NCBI RefSeq assembly: GCF_038397775.1
Contig: NZ_CP151650.1
Span: 2,170,001 to 2,234,000 of the forward strand
DNA from: Pseudomonas sp. RC10
GTDB lineage: Bacteria > Pseudomonadota > Gammaproteobacteria > Pseudomonadales > Pseudomonadaceae
Length of the DNA stretch: 64,000 nt
Direction of reading: 5' to 3'
The position numbers and the translations under genes are program-made. This document shows positions 45,870 through 54,635 of the stretch, in pieces; the stretch's first letter is position 1, and every line of letters starts with the position of its first letter. A model generated the notes under the pieces. It did not search any database and was not told the origin of the DNA. It was given only the letters and a program-made list of their open reading frames with translations.

Positions 45870-46371
45870 GACGCATTGCTCCGTGTGTGCTCTTTTTATT
45901 TTGGTGGGTAATATGTCCAGCCTCTAAAGTGAACTGGACATGCTGAGGGTGAGGTCTGAGTATCTGACGTACGCTGTACCCGGTGGGGCGCGCAGGTACG
46001 TTTGCAACGGGAAAATATTCATCGGCATCGACGCCATAATACTGAGATACATACTTTGGAAGATGCAGTGAATCGTATTGATCGTATCAATAGCTGCTAT
46101 ATGTCTTTCGAGAGTCTTTCTGCGGCGCAACATTCTTGATGATGTAAAAAAAGTATGTTTGCGGGGCGCAGGGGTAACACGTTTCATTGCACTGACGAAC
46201 AAATTACTTGTCCGTTTCCTGTCAATGCGCCGCTGTTTTGACTAACGGACATCGTCCTACAAGATATTTCTGTACAGAACCCGCTCGAACCTCAATTCAT
46301 TGTTTCGCAGACTGAAATGATGCAAAGAGATGCAACAGCGGACTGCCCATGTCGTCCTGCCTGCGGGCGCG
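45870..46371. other. 502-base intergenic region upstream of the chemoreceptor gene
   Basis: No convincing gene; the 92-codon minus-strand frame at 45924-46202 has no recognisable features. It contains the inverted repeats at 45913-45941 and 46077-46091 (ATTGAT-CGT-ATCAAT). It is AT-rich compared with the flanking genes and probably holds the chemoreceptor promoter on the minus strand and the 3' end of the upstream LysR gene's surroundings. Confidence 0.45.
45913..45941 (-). promoter_or_regulatory. Inverted repeat upstream of the 4HB chemoreceptor
   Basis: ATGTCCAG (45913-45920) and CTGGACAT (45934-45941), perfect 8-bp arms with a 13-base spacer, 44-72 bases before the chemoreceptor start. 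It may be an operator or a leader hairpin. Confidence 0.45.
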
Positions 46372-47277
46372 TCACCTCAAGCCTTTCACCTCGAACAGCT
46401 CGACCAGCCATTCGACGAAAACCCGCACCCGCGCGCTGAGGTGGCGGTTGGGCGAGTACACGATGTAGATCGGATTGGGTTCCAGGGACCAGTCGTCCAG
46501 CACTTGAACCAGTGCGCCGGATTCAAGGTGCGGGTCGGCCATGAAACGGGGTGTCTGCAACACGCCCATGCCAGCCAGTGCGGCAGCGAGCAGGGCGTTG
46601 GCATCGTTGACCGACACGAAATAAGGGCCGTCGACCGAGACCCGCTCATCGCCCTGGACGAACGTTTCCAGCCTGCGTTGTTGGGTGGCGGCAAAAAAAT
46701 ACCGGACCATCTGGTGGTCCTTTTCCAGATCGCGGGGGTGCTGGGGCGTCCCATGGGCCGCGAGATAACCGGGGGTGGCGCACGTCACGTATTCGAGGCT
46801 GCCCAGTCGTCGGGCAATCAGCGACGGGTCGTTCAACGCGCCACCACGAATGACGCAGTCCACCCGGTCACCCAACAGGTCCACGGGGCGGTCGCTCACG
46901 CCGATGTCCAGCTGCAATAGCGGATAGCGTTTCTGAAAGTCGGGGAGTGCGGGCAGCACCAGCATGGACGCCACCGTCGCGCCCATGTCGATGCGCAATT
47001 TTCCATGGGGGCGTACCTGTGCGCTGGAGAGGTCCGATTCGGCTTCCAGCCATTGATCGATCACCCGAACCATGCGTTCGTAGTAAGCCGTGCCGTCATT
47101 GGTCAACGAGACGCGTCGCGTGGTGCGGTTGAGCAGCGTCACCCGCAGGTGGCTTTCCAGCGACTGAATGTGCTTGGTGACCGTGTTGCGCGGCAGGTTC
47201 AGGGCCTGCGCCGCCTTGACGAAACTTCCCGCTTCCACGACCTGAATGAAGGCTTTTACAGCATTGAAATAGTCCAC
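46372..47277 (-). CDS. LysR family transcriptional regulator (divergent from SDR)
   Basis: CrgA-like LysR regulator of 301 residues. HTH is at about 14-40 (FVKAAQALNLPRNTVTKHIQ), followed by LLNRTTRRVSLT and the effector domain from about 90. The GTG at 47277 (protein begins MDYFNAVKAF) has GGAGCGG about 7 bases upstream, the same design as the LysR gene at 16066; the frame continues upstream to 47376 without better signals. It is divergent from the SDR/quinone reductase pair and probably controls them. Confidence 0.87.
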   Translation of the reverse strand: MDYFNAVKAFIQVVEAGSFVKAAQALNLPRNTVTKHIQSLESHLRVTLLNRTTRRVSLTNDGTAYYERMVRVIDQWLEAESDLSSAQVRPHGKLRIDMGATVASMLVLPALPDFQKRYPLLQLDIGVSDRPVDLLGDRVDCVIRGGALNDPSLIARRLGSLEYVTCATPGYLAAHGTPQHPRDLEKDHQMVRYFFAATQQRRLETFVQGDERVSVDGPYFVSVNDANALLAAALAGMGVLQTPRFMADPHLESGALVQVLDDWSLEPNPIYIVYSPNRHLSARVRVFVEWLVELFEVKGLR

Positions 47278-47327
47278 GCGGCCCGCTCCGGTGACAGTAA
47301 ATGCTCGCATTATTAGCCCGAAAAAAG

Positions 47328-47341
47328 GAACAGTGGTGTTC
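47328..47341. promoter_or_regulatory. Inverted repeat in lysR/SDR divergent region
   Basis: GAACA-GTGG-TGTTC, perfect 5-bp arms, lying 51-64 bases before the LysR start and about 96 before the SDR start. Candidate LysR operator. Confidence 0.35.
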
Positions 47342-47436
47342 TTTCCGGCGGGTTTATCCAGCAATCGCGTTCCCATACATTGATTTCACCCGCCATCACG
47401 CGATTCAGTCGGATGGCATTTCCAGGAGATCAATCA

Positions 47437-48186
47437 ATGAGTCAGCAACTTCAAGGCAAAGTGGCACTGGTCACCGGCGGCTCCCGTGGCATCGGTGCCG
47501 CCATCGCCAAACGTCTCGCTGCAGACGGCGCCCATGTGGCGTTCAGCTACGCGAAATCCCGTGAGCAAGCGCAACAGGTCGTCGCCGACATCGAACGTCA
47601 AGGCGTGCAGGCGCTGGCGATCCAGGCTGATCAAGGCGATGCCGCCCAAGTCACCGCGCTGGTCAAACAGGTCCATCAACACTTCGGCCGTCTCGATATC
47701 CTGGTCAACAGCGCAGGCGTGTTCGTCACCGGTCCTGTCGATGATCCGCAGGCGGATATCGCAGCCTTCGACCGCCAGCAGGCCGTGAACATCGGCGGCG
47801 TGGTGTCCGCTGTTCGCGCTGCGGCGGGCTTGATCAGTGACGGTGGTCGCATCATTTCCGTGGGCACCACAGGCGCCGATCGCATCCCGTTTCCGGGTGC
47901 TGCCGATTATGTGGCGACCAAGGCCGCTGTCGCGGCGTACACCCGTGGCTGGGCGCGGGACCTGGGCTCGCGGAGCATCACCGTCAATACCGTTCAACCG
48001 GGCGCAATCAATACCGACATGAACCCTGAAACCGCCGATCACGCGTCGTTTCTTATTGGCCTGACGGCGCTCGGTCGTTACGGTCAACCGGAAGATATCG
48101 CTGCCGCCGTGGCCTTTCTTGCCAGCCCGGATGCGTCGTACATCACCGGCGCCACCCTCAACGTCGACGGCGGCCAATCCGCCTGA
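47437..48186 (+). CDS. SDR family NAD(P)-dependent oxidoreductase
   Basis: Classical short-chain dehydrogenase of 249 residues. Cofactor motif TGGSRGIG is at about 13-20, NSAG at 91-94 and the catalytic YxxxK is Tyr158-Lys162 (DYVATK). The position of the catalytic Ser, 13 residues before Tyr, is Thr145, a tolerated but uncommon substitution. ATG 47437 has AGGAG 8 bases upstream. It is divergent from a LysR gene and precedes a quinone oxidoreductase; 3-oxoacyl- or small-ketone reduction is possible, substrate unknown. Confidence 0.88.
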   Translation: MSQQLQGKVALVTGGSRGIGAAIAKRLAADGAHVAFSYAKSREQAQQVVADIERQGVQALAIQADQGDAAQVTALVKQVHQHFGRLDILVNSAGVFVTGPVDDPQADIAAFDRQQAVNIGGVVSAVRAAAGLISDGGRIISVGTTGADRIPFPGAADYVATKAAVAAYTRGWARDLGSRSITVNTVQPGAINTDMNPETADHASFLIGLTALGRYGQPEDIAAAVAFLASPDASYITGATLNVDGGQSA

Positions 48187-48256
48187 TACGCCTGTGCTTG
48201 AGAGACGCCCTTCATACGGGCGTCCATTTTCCACGTCACGATTGAGCGAGCCTGCC

Positions 48257-49219
48257 ATGACCCAACGTATCCGGATTTATCAACAAGGAGGGCCTTCGGT
48301 TCTCCACCCCGAAACGTTCACGCTGGAGACCCCCGGCAGTGATCAGGTGCTGTTGCGCCACGAAGCCATCGGCGTGAACTTCGTCGACACGATGTTCAGG
48401 GACGGCACCTTCAACGTGCCGTTGCCGTTCACGCCGGGCGTGGAGGGCGCCGGTGTCATCGAAGCCGTGGGCGCGCAGGTCCGGCATTTGAAAGTGGGCG
48501 ACCGGGTGGGCTATTTCTTCGCCTTGGGTGCCTACGCGGATCGCCGAGTGATCGACGCGAACACGCTGATCAAACTGCCCGACGACGTCTCCAGCGAGCA
48601 GGCCGCCGGGCTGTTGGCCAAAGGGCTGACGGCGTGGATGCTGGTCAGGCAGGTGCATGCCCTTCAGGCCGGTGAAACGGTCCTGGTTCAGGGGGCTTCA
48701 GGGGGTGTCGGCACGCTGCTCGCCCGGTGGGCCAAATCCATCGGAGCCACCGTCATCGCGACGGCGGGGTCCGCCGAGAAAGCGCGAATCATCGAAGGCT
48801 GGGGGCTCGATCACGTTTTGCGTTCAGACGAGCCCGGTTTGGCCGAGCGGATCAAGGCCGCGAGTGGCGGAGCGGGCGTGGACGTGGCGTACGATCTCGT
48901 AGGGCAGGCCACCCTGGCCGCTTCGGTCAGCGCATTGCGCGACGGCGGGCACTTGGTTCACGCCGGCAATGCATCGGGCGCTGGCGTGGCAGACATGGCC
49001 GCGTTGGCCGCGCGCGGGATTCGCTACGTGAAACCCTCCACGCCGCAGTGCGTCAACCCGCAGAATCAGGACAGGGGGGCCTCCGAGCTGTTCGAGCGAT
49101 TCCGCGAAGGGGAGTTGGGGCCATTGACGCTTTCCCGGTATCGACTGGATGAGGCGGCCTTGGCCCATCAGGCCATCGCCGCGCGCAAGCATTTGGGGTC
49201 GATTCTGCTGATTCCGTGA
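48257..49219 (+). CDS. Quinone oxidoreductase (zinc-independent MDR family)
   Basis: Medium-chain reductase of 320 residues like QorA: N-terminal GroES-like domain (GVNFVDTMFRDGTF near 35-48) and NADPH-binding domain with VQGASGGVGTLLARWAKS near 143-160. There are no zinc-ligand cysteines. It reduces quinones or enones by one- or two-electron transfer from NADPH. ATG 48257 is chosen because the longer frame overlaps the SDR gene. It follows the SDR by 70 bases and probably shares its control. Confidence 0.88.
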   Translation: MTQRIRIYQQGGPSVLHPETFTLETPGSDQVLLRHEAIGVNFVDTMFRDGTFNVPLPFTPGVEGAGVIEAVGAQVRHLKVGDRVGYFFALGAYADRRVIDANTLIKLPDDVSSEQAAGLLAKGLTAWMLVRQVHALQAGETVLVQGASGGVGTLLARWAKSIGATVIATAGSAEKARIIEGWGLDHVLRSDEPGLAERIKAASGGAGVDVAYDLVGQATLAASVSALRDGGHLVHAGNASGAGVADMAALAARGIRYVKPSTPQCVNPQNQDRGASELFERFREGELGPLTLSRYRLDEAALAHQAIAARKHLGSILLIP

Positions 49220-49312
49220 GCGGGGATAGCATTCAAGGGCCACGGGGTTACCTGATGAACAGGCGGCCCGGTGGTCCATTGAGTCGACGAGGAGGGGTGT
49301 GCAGACCGCGAT

Positions 49313-49924
49313 CTATTGCGCTTTGAACGGCCGGATCGACAGGCAGATCGACAGAATTTCTGCCTCGCCCTCATCGCCGGACACGAAGGCATGGCGCATG
49401 GTGCTGTCGATGTAGGAGCTGTCGCCCACGTTGAGCGTCAGTGGCGCGTAGTGTTCGGTGTGGAAAATCAGCACGCCCTTGAGCACGAAGATGAATTCTT
49501 CGCCGTCGTGCAGGCTCCAGTCTTCAATCGGTGGCACATCGTGGTTCCGGATGGTCATGCGCAGCGGCACCATGACCTTGGATTTCAATGCCGACGAGTG
49601 CACGCGGTAATCGTAGAAGGGCGTGCTGAACAGCTCGGCATCCTCTGCCTTGGTCGAGATGAGGCGGGCCATGACGGCCTGGGGCTGGAGCCCCGACGCC
49701 CCGTCCATGATGTCGACGAAGTTCATTTGCAGGCATCGGGCAATGCTCAGCAGCGTATCGAAACTGGGGCGTGACTGACCTTTTTCGATTTTCGAGATTG
49801 CCGCGATTGACACCCCGCTGCGTTGGCTGAGCTCCTCCAGCGTCCAGCCGCGCGCATTGCGCTGAGCCTTGATCTCAACGCCTAGCAGGGGGTCAGCCTT
49901 GGGTTTGACAGGGATCTTGCTCAA
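49313..49924 (-). CDS. XRE family regulator with C-terminal cupin domain
   Basis: 203 residues: a Cro/CI-type HTH (about 18-72, with LEELSQRSGVSIAAISKIEKG) followed by a cupin sensor (about 110-198, with HDGEEFIFVLKGVLIF). This PuuR-like layout is common among regulators of polyamine, amine and amino acid catabolism. It is the last gene of the minus-strand run with amidotransferase, nitrilase and glutamine-synthetase genes and probably represses or activates that run in response to a small ligand. Confidence 0.88.
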   Translation of the reverse strand: MSKIPVKPKADPLLGVEIKAQRNARGWTLEELSQRSGVSIAAISKIEKGQSRPSFDTLLSIARCLQMNFVDIMDGASGLQPQAVMARLISTKAEDAELFSTPFYDYRVHSSALKSKVMVPLRMTIRNHDVPPIEDWSLHDGEEFIFVLKGVLIFHTEHYAPLTLNVGDSSYIDSTMRHAFVSGDEGEAEILSICLSIRPFKAQ

Positions 49925-49942
49925 ACTGTGGTCTCCGGGGGT

Positions 49943-50611
49943 TCAGCCAAGGCAACGGGCCAGAACGTCCGCAATCAATGCTTCAACTCTGGGCTGGGCC
50001 TCTTCGACCCTCGCGGCGGCAGTATAAAGGAGTTCATCGATGTCGACCTTGCGGTTGATCAGTGACTCGCGATTGATCTCGACCCAGCCGTTGATGATGC
50101 CCACATCGACCTCAGGGTGAAACTGCATGCCCACGGTGTTGCCTTTCTGGAAACCCTGGATCGACGTGCCTGCGCTCGCCAGCTTCTGTGCGCCTTTCGG
50201 CAGCTTGAAGTTGTCGCCGTGCCAGCGGAACCACGGGCCTGCCCACAGCTCATCGATGGCGTCGTCGTTGATCAACCAGCCGGTGTCGCGATAACCCATT
50301 GGCTTGACTTCGGAGCCATGGGCGGCGGCAAGCATTTGCGCGCCGAAACAGATGCCCATGATGGGTTTTTCGAGGGCGATCAGTTTTTTGGTGAACTCAA
50401 GCTCCTCTGCTGTCCAGGGAATGTGCGTTTCATACACGCCGGTGGGCGAGCCGAGCAGCACGAAAATATCACCTGAATCGGGATCGATGTCGTCGAAAGA
50501 CGCCGTTCGGGCATCGATCGTGTGCAGCTCGAACCCGTGTAGATCACGCAGGATAGGGCCGACCAGGCCAATCCCCGTGTCTGGAGAGTGCTGAATGACA
50601 ATGGCTTTCAT
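49943..50611 (-). CDS. Class I glutamine amidotransferase-like hydrolase
   Basis: 222 residues with the GATase triad: Cys88 (GICFGAQML), His165 and Glu167 (FHPEVD). ATG 50611 is used; an in-frame TTG lies at 50626. The gene stands alone, with no synthetase domain attached, and is placed with a GS-like ligase. In gamma-glutamylation pathways such a pair makes and later cleaves gamma-glutamyl amides (as PuuA and PuuD do), so a gamma-glutamyl hydrolase role is a sensible inference. The nitrilase gene begins 29 bases upstream. Confidence 0.85.
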   Translation of the reverse strand: MKAIVIQHSPDTGIGLVGPILRDLHGFELHTIDARTASFDDIDPDSGDIFVLLGSPTGVYETHIPWTAEELEFTKKLIALEKPIMGICFGAQMLAAAHGSEVKPMGYRDTGWLINDDAIDELWAGPWFRWHGDNFKLPKGAQKLASAGTSIQGFQKGNTVGMQFHPEVDVGIINGWVEINRESLINRKVDIDELLYTAAARVEEAQPRVEALIADVLARCLG

Positions 50612-50640
50612 GTGGTGGCAGTCCAAAAGGTGTTGAAGAT

Positions 50641-51603
50641 TTATATTTTTTTATGCTGTTCGAACGCGTCGTGCTGGTGCAGCGTTTGCCGGCGCGAGGT
50701 ATCGACCGAGACGCGAAAGACGTCCTGGCGGTGGTAATGACCGGTCGGGTCGAAGTTCTGGCGTTCTTCTCGGACACGGCCCACGTCGGCGTCGAACGAG
50801 ATGATCTGTTCGCGACCGTCTTCGGCCTGCGCAACCACGCGGCCAGAAGGGTCGACGATGCAGGAACCGCCGGTGAAGATGACGTCCACGCCGTCATCCT
50901 TGAGCTGGTCATAGAAGGCGAAATCCTCGGGCACGTCCGACAGCGACAGAATGCCGCTGGAACTGATGACCCAGACCCGGCCCTCGGTGGCGATCATCTG
51001 GCCCGCGTTCTTGATCGCGGACGCATTGCCCGGCCACACGCTGACGTGGATGTCTTCGCCTTGTGCATAGAGGGCAAAGCGCGCCAGAGGCATCCAGTTC
51101 TCCCAGCAGTTCAGGCCGCCGACCTTGAATTCGCCGAAATCGTGGGCCTGCAAGCCGTTGCCGTCGCCCGGCGCCCAGCACAGGCGCTCGTCGTAGGTCG
51201 GAACCAGCTTTCGATGGACGCTGACGATGCCCCGCTCGGGGTGAATCGCCACCAGTGAGCAGTAGATCGAGCCACGGCCTTCTCGAATGCCGCGCTCGTT
51301 GATGCCCAGGTAAACGCCGACGCCATAATCACGACTGGCCTCGGCAATCAAATTCATGTCATGGCCGGGGACTTCGACGGCCGCTTCCAGAAACTGCGAG
51401 TACGCGCGTTTCTGCAGCGGGTCGTCGAAGGCCGATCCATTGGTGCGGCATAACCAGAACGGGTAGCCGCTCAGAAACGACTCTGAGAACACCAGGAGTT
51501 CAATACCCTGTTCGCTCGCTTCCTTGATCGCCTGAATGACGATCTGGGCGGTCCTGGCTCGGTCGAGCCAGGCTGGCCGCAACTGCGCTGCGCCGATTTT
51601 CAT
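50641..51603 (-). CDS. Nitrilase (carbon-nitrogen hydrolase)
   Basis: 320 residues with the catalytic triad Glu41 (FSESFLSGYP), Lys132 (VHRKLVPTYDER) and Cys166 (GGLNCWENW). PTYDERLCWAPGDG is characteristic of true nitrilases as opposed to amidases. It would hydrolyse an organic nitrile to a carboxylic acid and ammonia. It lies in a minus-strand run between a GS-like ligase (59-base gap) and the amidotransferase. The substrate class (aliphatic or arylacetonitrile) cannot be fixed. Confidence 0.9.
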   Translation of the reverse strand: MKIGAAQLRPAWLDRARTAQIVIQAIKEASEQGIELLVFSESFLSGYPFWLCRTNGSAFDDPLQKRAYSQFLEAAVEVPGHDMNLIAEASRDYGVGVYLGINERGIREGRGSIYCSLVAIHPERGIVSVHRKLVPTYDERLCWAPGDGNGLQAHDFGEFKVGGLNCWENWMPLARFALYAQGEDIHVSVWPGNASAIKNAGQMIATEGRVWVISSSGILSLSDVPEDFAFYDQLKDDGVDVIFTGGSCIVDPSGRVVAQAEDGREQIISFDADVGRVREERQNFDPTGHYHRQDVFRVSVDTSRRQTLHQHDAFEQHKKI

Positions 51604-51662
51604 GTGTGACCTCCTGGTGTGCTGGAGTTTTTTGAGTAGGTTTCCGAGCGGCTATCGCTCAA

Positions 51663-53114
51663 TCAGTACATTTCGAAGTATTCGTTCTGTTCCCAGTCGG
51701 TGACGGCGGACAGGAAGCGGTTGGCTTCGAATTCTTTCAGCAGCGTCAGGTAGTTGTGGAACACAGGGCCCAGTTCCTGCTTGAGCACGTCGCTCTGTTT
51801 GAACGAAACGATGGCTTCCATCAGGCTCATCGGCAGTTGCGGACGGTCGGCCAGGTAGGCTGCTTTTACCGCTTCACCCGGGTTAATCTTGTTCGCGATG
51901 CCGTTGCGGCCTGCGATGATCTGCGACGCGATGTACAGGTACGGGTTGGCGGTCGGCTCACCCACACGGTTCTCGATACGGGATGCCTTGTCGTGATGGC
52001 CGCCGATCGAGCGCAGCATGGAACCGCGGTTTTCGTGTGCCCAGGAGGCTTTGTTCGGTGCGAAGCCGTCCGGACGGTGACGCTTGTAGCCGTTGACGGT
52101 TGGCGTGGTCAGCAGGGCAGTGCCTGCCGCGTTGGCCAGCAGACCGCCCATGTAGTTCATGCCCAGTGGCGACAACGGACCGGCTTCGCCTTCCTCAGCC
52201 ATGAAGACGTTGCGACCGTTGTTGTCCACGACAGACTGGTGCATGTGCCAGCCGCTCGGGAACACGTTGGCCACTTTCGGGATGGCCATGAAGCTGGCGT
52301 GCAAACCGTTGCGACGGCACAGCTGCTTGACCGCCGAGCGGAACAGCAGCGCCGCGTCGGCCGCTTCCATCGCAGGCAGCGGGTTGAAGGTCACTTCGCA
52401 CTGGCCAGGGCCCCACTCGTCTTCGAGGGTCGCCAGTGGCAGGCCGAGCTTCTGCACGTTCTCGTGAATGAACGAGAGCAGGCCTTCGACTTCGTCGCCA
52501 CGGGTTTCGGTGAGGTACTGGTAGCCGTGCTGAATCATCGAGACTTCAGGCGGCGTGGCCGGGTTGCCGCAGTTTTCCGGGGCCAGTTTCGGGTCCAGCA
52601 GCTTGAACACGTAGAACTCGAACTCCAGGCCCACGACCATGTTCAGGCCGTCGCCTTTGAGTTTGGCGATCTGGTCACGAAGGATCTGGCGCGTCGAGAA
52701 CGGGCAAGGCTTGCCGTTGGAGAGGTACGCGTCGCTCAGGCACCAGCCGGTGTCCTTGACCCATGGCAGCACGCGGAACGTGGTCGGGTCCGGGACCAGG
52801 ATGCCGTCCGGCAAGCCGATCATTTCCGGCACGCCCAGGGCGTTCTCGGCGCCGAATGGCGGGACGATCGGGTGGTTGGTCGGGTCGAAAATCGTCGTTA
52901 CCAGCTGGAAATCCTTGCCGCTGTGCAGAGCGGTTTTGAATTCTTCTACGGTGATCGTTTTCCCGCGAACGATACCGTGCTGATCACCCCATCCCAGCCG
53001 AATAAAACGGAGTCCTTCCTTATCGATACGTTGGATGACGTCGTCCGCAGCGCGGGTCATCTCTTCGGTCCAAAGGTTGTGACGTTTGATGAAGTGAGCT
53101 CTTTCAGTAGACAT
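51663..53114 (-). CDS. Glutamine synthetase family ligase (gamma-glutamylamide synthetase candidate)
   Basis: About 483 residues with GS motifs: QHGIVRGK near 45-52, a metal Glu in LEFEFYVFKL, GPGQCEVTFNPL, HMHQSV and the ATP/glutamate segment ENRVGEPTANPYLY. ATG 53114 is used, with GAGG upstream; the frame extends to 53207 without better signals. It lacks the adenylylation-site region of GlnA and fits the GlnA-like/PuuA group, which ligates glutamate to amines. It leads the minus-strand run with nitrilase and amidotransferase. A GC hairpin (CCCCTG-N5-CAGGGG, 53181-53197) lies in its 5' leader. Confidence 0.88.
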   Translation of the reverse strand: MSTERAHFIKRHNLWTEEMTRAADDVIQRIDKEGLRFIRLGWGDQHGIVRGKTITVEEFKTALHSGKDFQLVTTIFDPTNHPIVPPFGAENALGVPEMIGLPDGILVPDPTTFRVLPWVKDTGWCLSDAYLSNGKPCPFSTRQILRDQIAKLKGDGLNMVVGLEFEFYVFKLLDPKLAPENCGNPATPPEVSMIQHGYQYLTETRGDEVEGLLSFIHENVQKLGLPLATLEDEWGPGQCEVTFNPLPAMEAADAALLFRSAVKQLCRRNGLHASFMAIPKVANVFPSGWHMHQSVVDNNGRNVFMAEEGEAGPLSPLGMNYMGGLLANAAGTALLTTPTVNGYKRHRPDGFAPNKASWAHENRGSMLRSIGGHHDKASRIENRVGEPTANPYLYIASQIIAGRNGIANKINPGEAVKAAYLADRPQLPMSLMEAIVSFKQSDVLKQELGPVFHNYLTLLKEFEANRFLSAVTDWEQNEYFEMY

Positions 53115-53308
53115 ATCTGGCCTCATTCTTTTTCTGATGATTTTGCTGGCTAGGACATATGCGCTTGTAACGGTAGCTGTCCCCTGGATCGCAGGGGGCA
53201 ATTTCAAAGTACACTTGTTTTTTCTTTTGCGCGAGAAATTTATTGCTGTTATGTTTCTTTGGCGTCTGTTTTTCTCCTAAACGAAAAAAAGAAAAGAGGG
53301 TAAAACGT

Positions 53309-53824
53309 ATGTCTCCAATACTCGCAACCGCAATTGGCGTGGGCATCCTGGGAGGGGTGGCGTCCTGGTTTTTTCTCAGTGTCGGCACGATTCTGTTATG
53401 GGCTGCTTTTGTCGCATGGGCGTCGTACTTCGCCGTTGGCGGTGACACTCGCGCCATCTGGCTTAACCTGACGTCGAACGCATTTGGCGTGCTGGTCGCG
53501 TGGATCGTCGCGCTGCTGGCATTGACCAGTCCTGCCGCCACGCTCGGCGCACCCCTGTGGGTCGGTTTGCTCGTCGCCGGCAGCGTCTTCCTCTACATCA
53601 TGGCGTCGCGTTTTTCGGCATTCTCGTCGGTCCCGGCGGCCACGCTCGGTTACGCCACGACCTTCGCCTATATCAGCCAGACGCCCGGTGCGTTCGCGTA
53701 CCCGGCATTGTTGTCGGCTGGCTTTCAGAACGTGCTGTTGCTGGTCATCGTCTCGATGTCCATCGGCACCGCGTTCGCGTTTGGGTCTGCCAGGCTGTCG
53801 GCCGCTTTGACCCGTTCGGCATAA
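53309..53824 (+). CDS. DUF1097 family membrane protein
   Basis: 171 residues with about five membrane segments, the size and style of DUF1097 (YcdZ-like) proteins. ATG 53309 has AGAGGG upstream; the frame from 53243 adds a basic stretch without support. It is divergent from the GS-like gene (194-base gap) and precedes the isochorismatase-like gene by 79 bases. A transport role for the cluster's nitrogen compound is possible; no function is established. Confidence 0.8.
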   Translation: MSPILATAIGVGILGGVASWFFLSVGTILLWAAFVAWASYFAVGGDTRAIWLNLTSNAFGVLVAWIVALLALTSPAATLGAPLWVGLLVAGSVFLYIMASRFSAFSSVPAATLGYATTFAYISQTPGAFAYPALLSAGFQNVLLLVIVSMSIGTAFAFGSARLSAALTRSA

Positions 53825-53903
53825 CCTCAGGAAAACGCCGTGGCGGGTTCCCGGACGCGCCACGGCACCTCATAAAAAACCTCCTCACCTGCTGGAGACC
53901 GTC

Positions 53904-54605
53904 ATGACGAACACCTGGAAAACCGCACGCCGTTCCCTGTATTACGCAGGCGCCCCTGAGCCGGAAGATCCCGTGCTCGAAAAAGGCAAAGTCGCGCTGC
54001 TGATCATCGATGTGCAGAACACCTACCTGGAGCGTCCTGATCCTGCGACCCTCGACGACGCAGAGCGCGCCCGTTTCGATGCCTGGACGCCGTTTCATGA
54101 GCGGATGCATGCAACCGTCATTCCGAATCTGGAAAAACTGATCGGCGCGTTTCGCGGTGCGGACCTCGATGTCCTGTTCGCCCGCATTGCCTGCCTGACC
54201 CCCGAGGGCCGCGACCGCTCGCTAAGCCAGAAGAAACCGGGCTGGAACAACCTGCTGCTGCCCGCGAACGAGCAGGCTTCCCAAGTCATCGACCGCCTTG
54301 CACCGACCCCGGACGAAATCGTGGTGCTGAAGACCACCGACAGCGCCCTGACCGGCACCAACCTGCGGCTGATCCTGAACAACCTCGGCATCACCCACGT
54401 CGTGTGCGCCGGCCTGTTCACCGACCAGTGCGTGGCGTCCACCGTGCGCAGTCTTGCCGACGAAAGCTTTGACGTGATCGTGATCGACGACGCCAGTGCG
54501 GCAGGCAGCCTTGAGCTGCACAATCAGGAGCTGGCGATCATGAACATGATCTACTGCAACGTGATGAACACCGACGAGTTGTTGGGCTACCTTCCTCGGT
54601 CTTGA
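53904..54605 (+). CDS. Isochorismatase-like cysteine hydrolase
   Basis: 233 residues, with triad Asp36 (LIIDVQNTY), Lys143 (VVLKTTDSAL) and Cys176 (GLFTDQCVAST), as in amide-hydrolysing members such as N-carbamoylsarcosine amidase and ureidoacrylate amidase. It probably hydrolyses an amide or carbamoyl group of a small molecule. Its neighbours (nitrilase, GS-like ligase, amidotransferase) point to stepwise breakdown of a nitrogen compound. Confidence 0.87.
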   Translation: MTNTWKTARRSLYYAGAPEPEDPVLEKGKVALLIIDVQNTYLERPDPATLDDAERARFDAWTPFHERMHATVIPNLEKLIGAFRGADLDVLFARIACLTPEGRDRSLSQKKPGWNNLLLPANEQASQVIDRLAPTPDEIVVLKTTDSALTGTNLRLILNNLGITHVVCAGLFTDQCVASTVRSLADESFDVIVIDDASAAGSLELHNQELAIMNMIYCNVMNTDELLGYLPRS

Positions 54606-54635
54606 GCGGTAGTGACCCTTTGAGCGAGGCGCAGC

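Noticed and set aside
45924..46202. 92-codon minus-strand frame upstream of the chemoreceptor
   Set aside because: No ribosome site or recognisable features, and lies over the inverted repeats.
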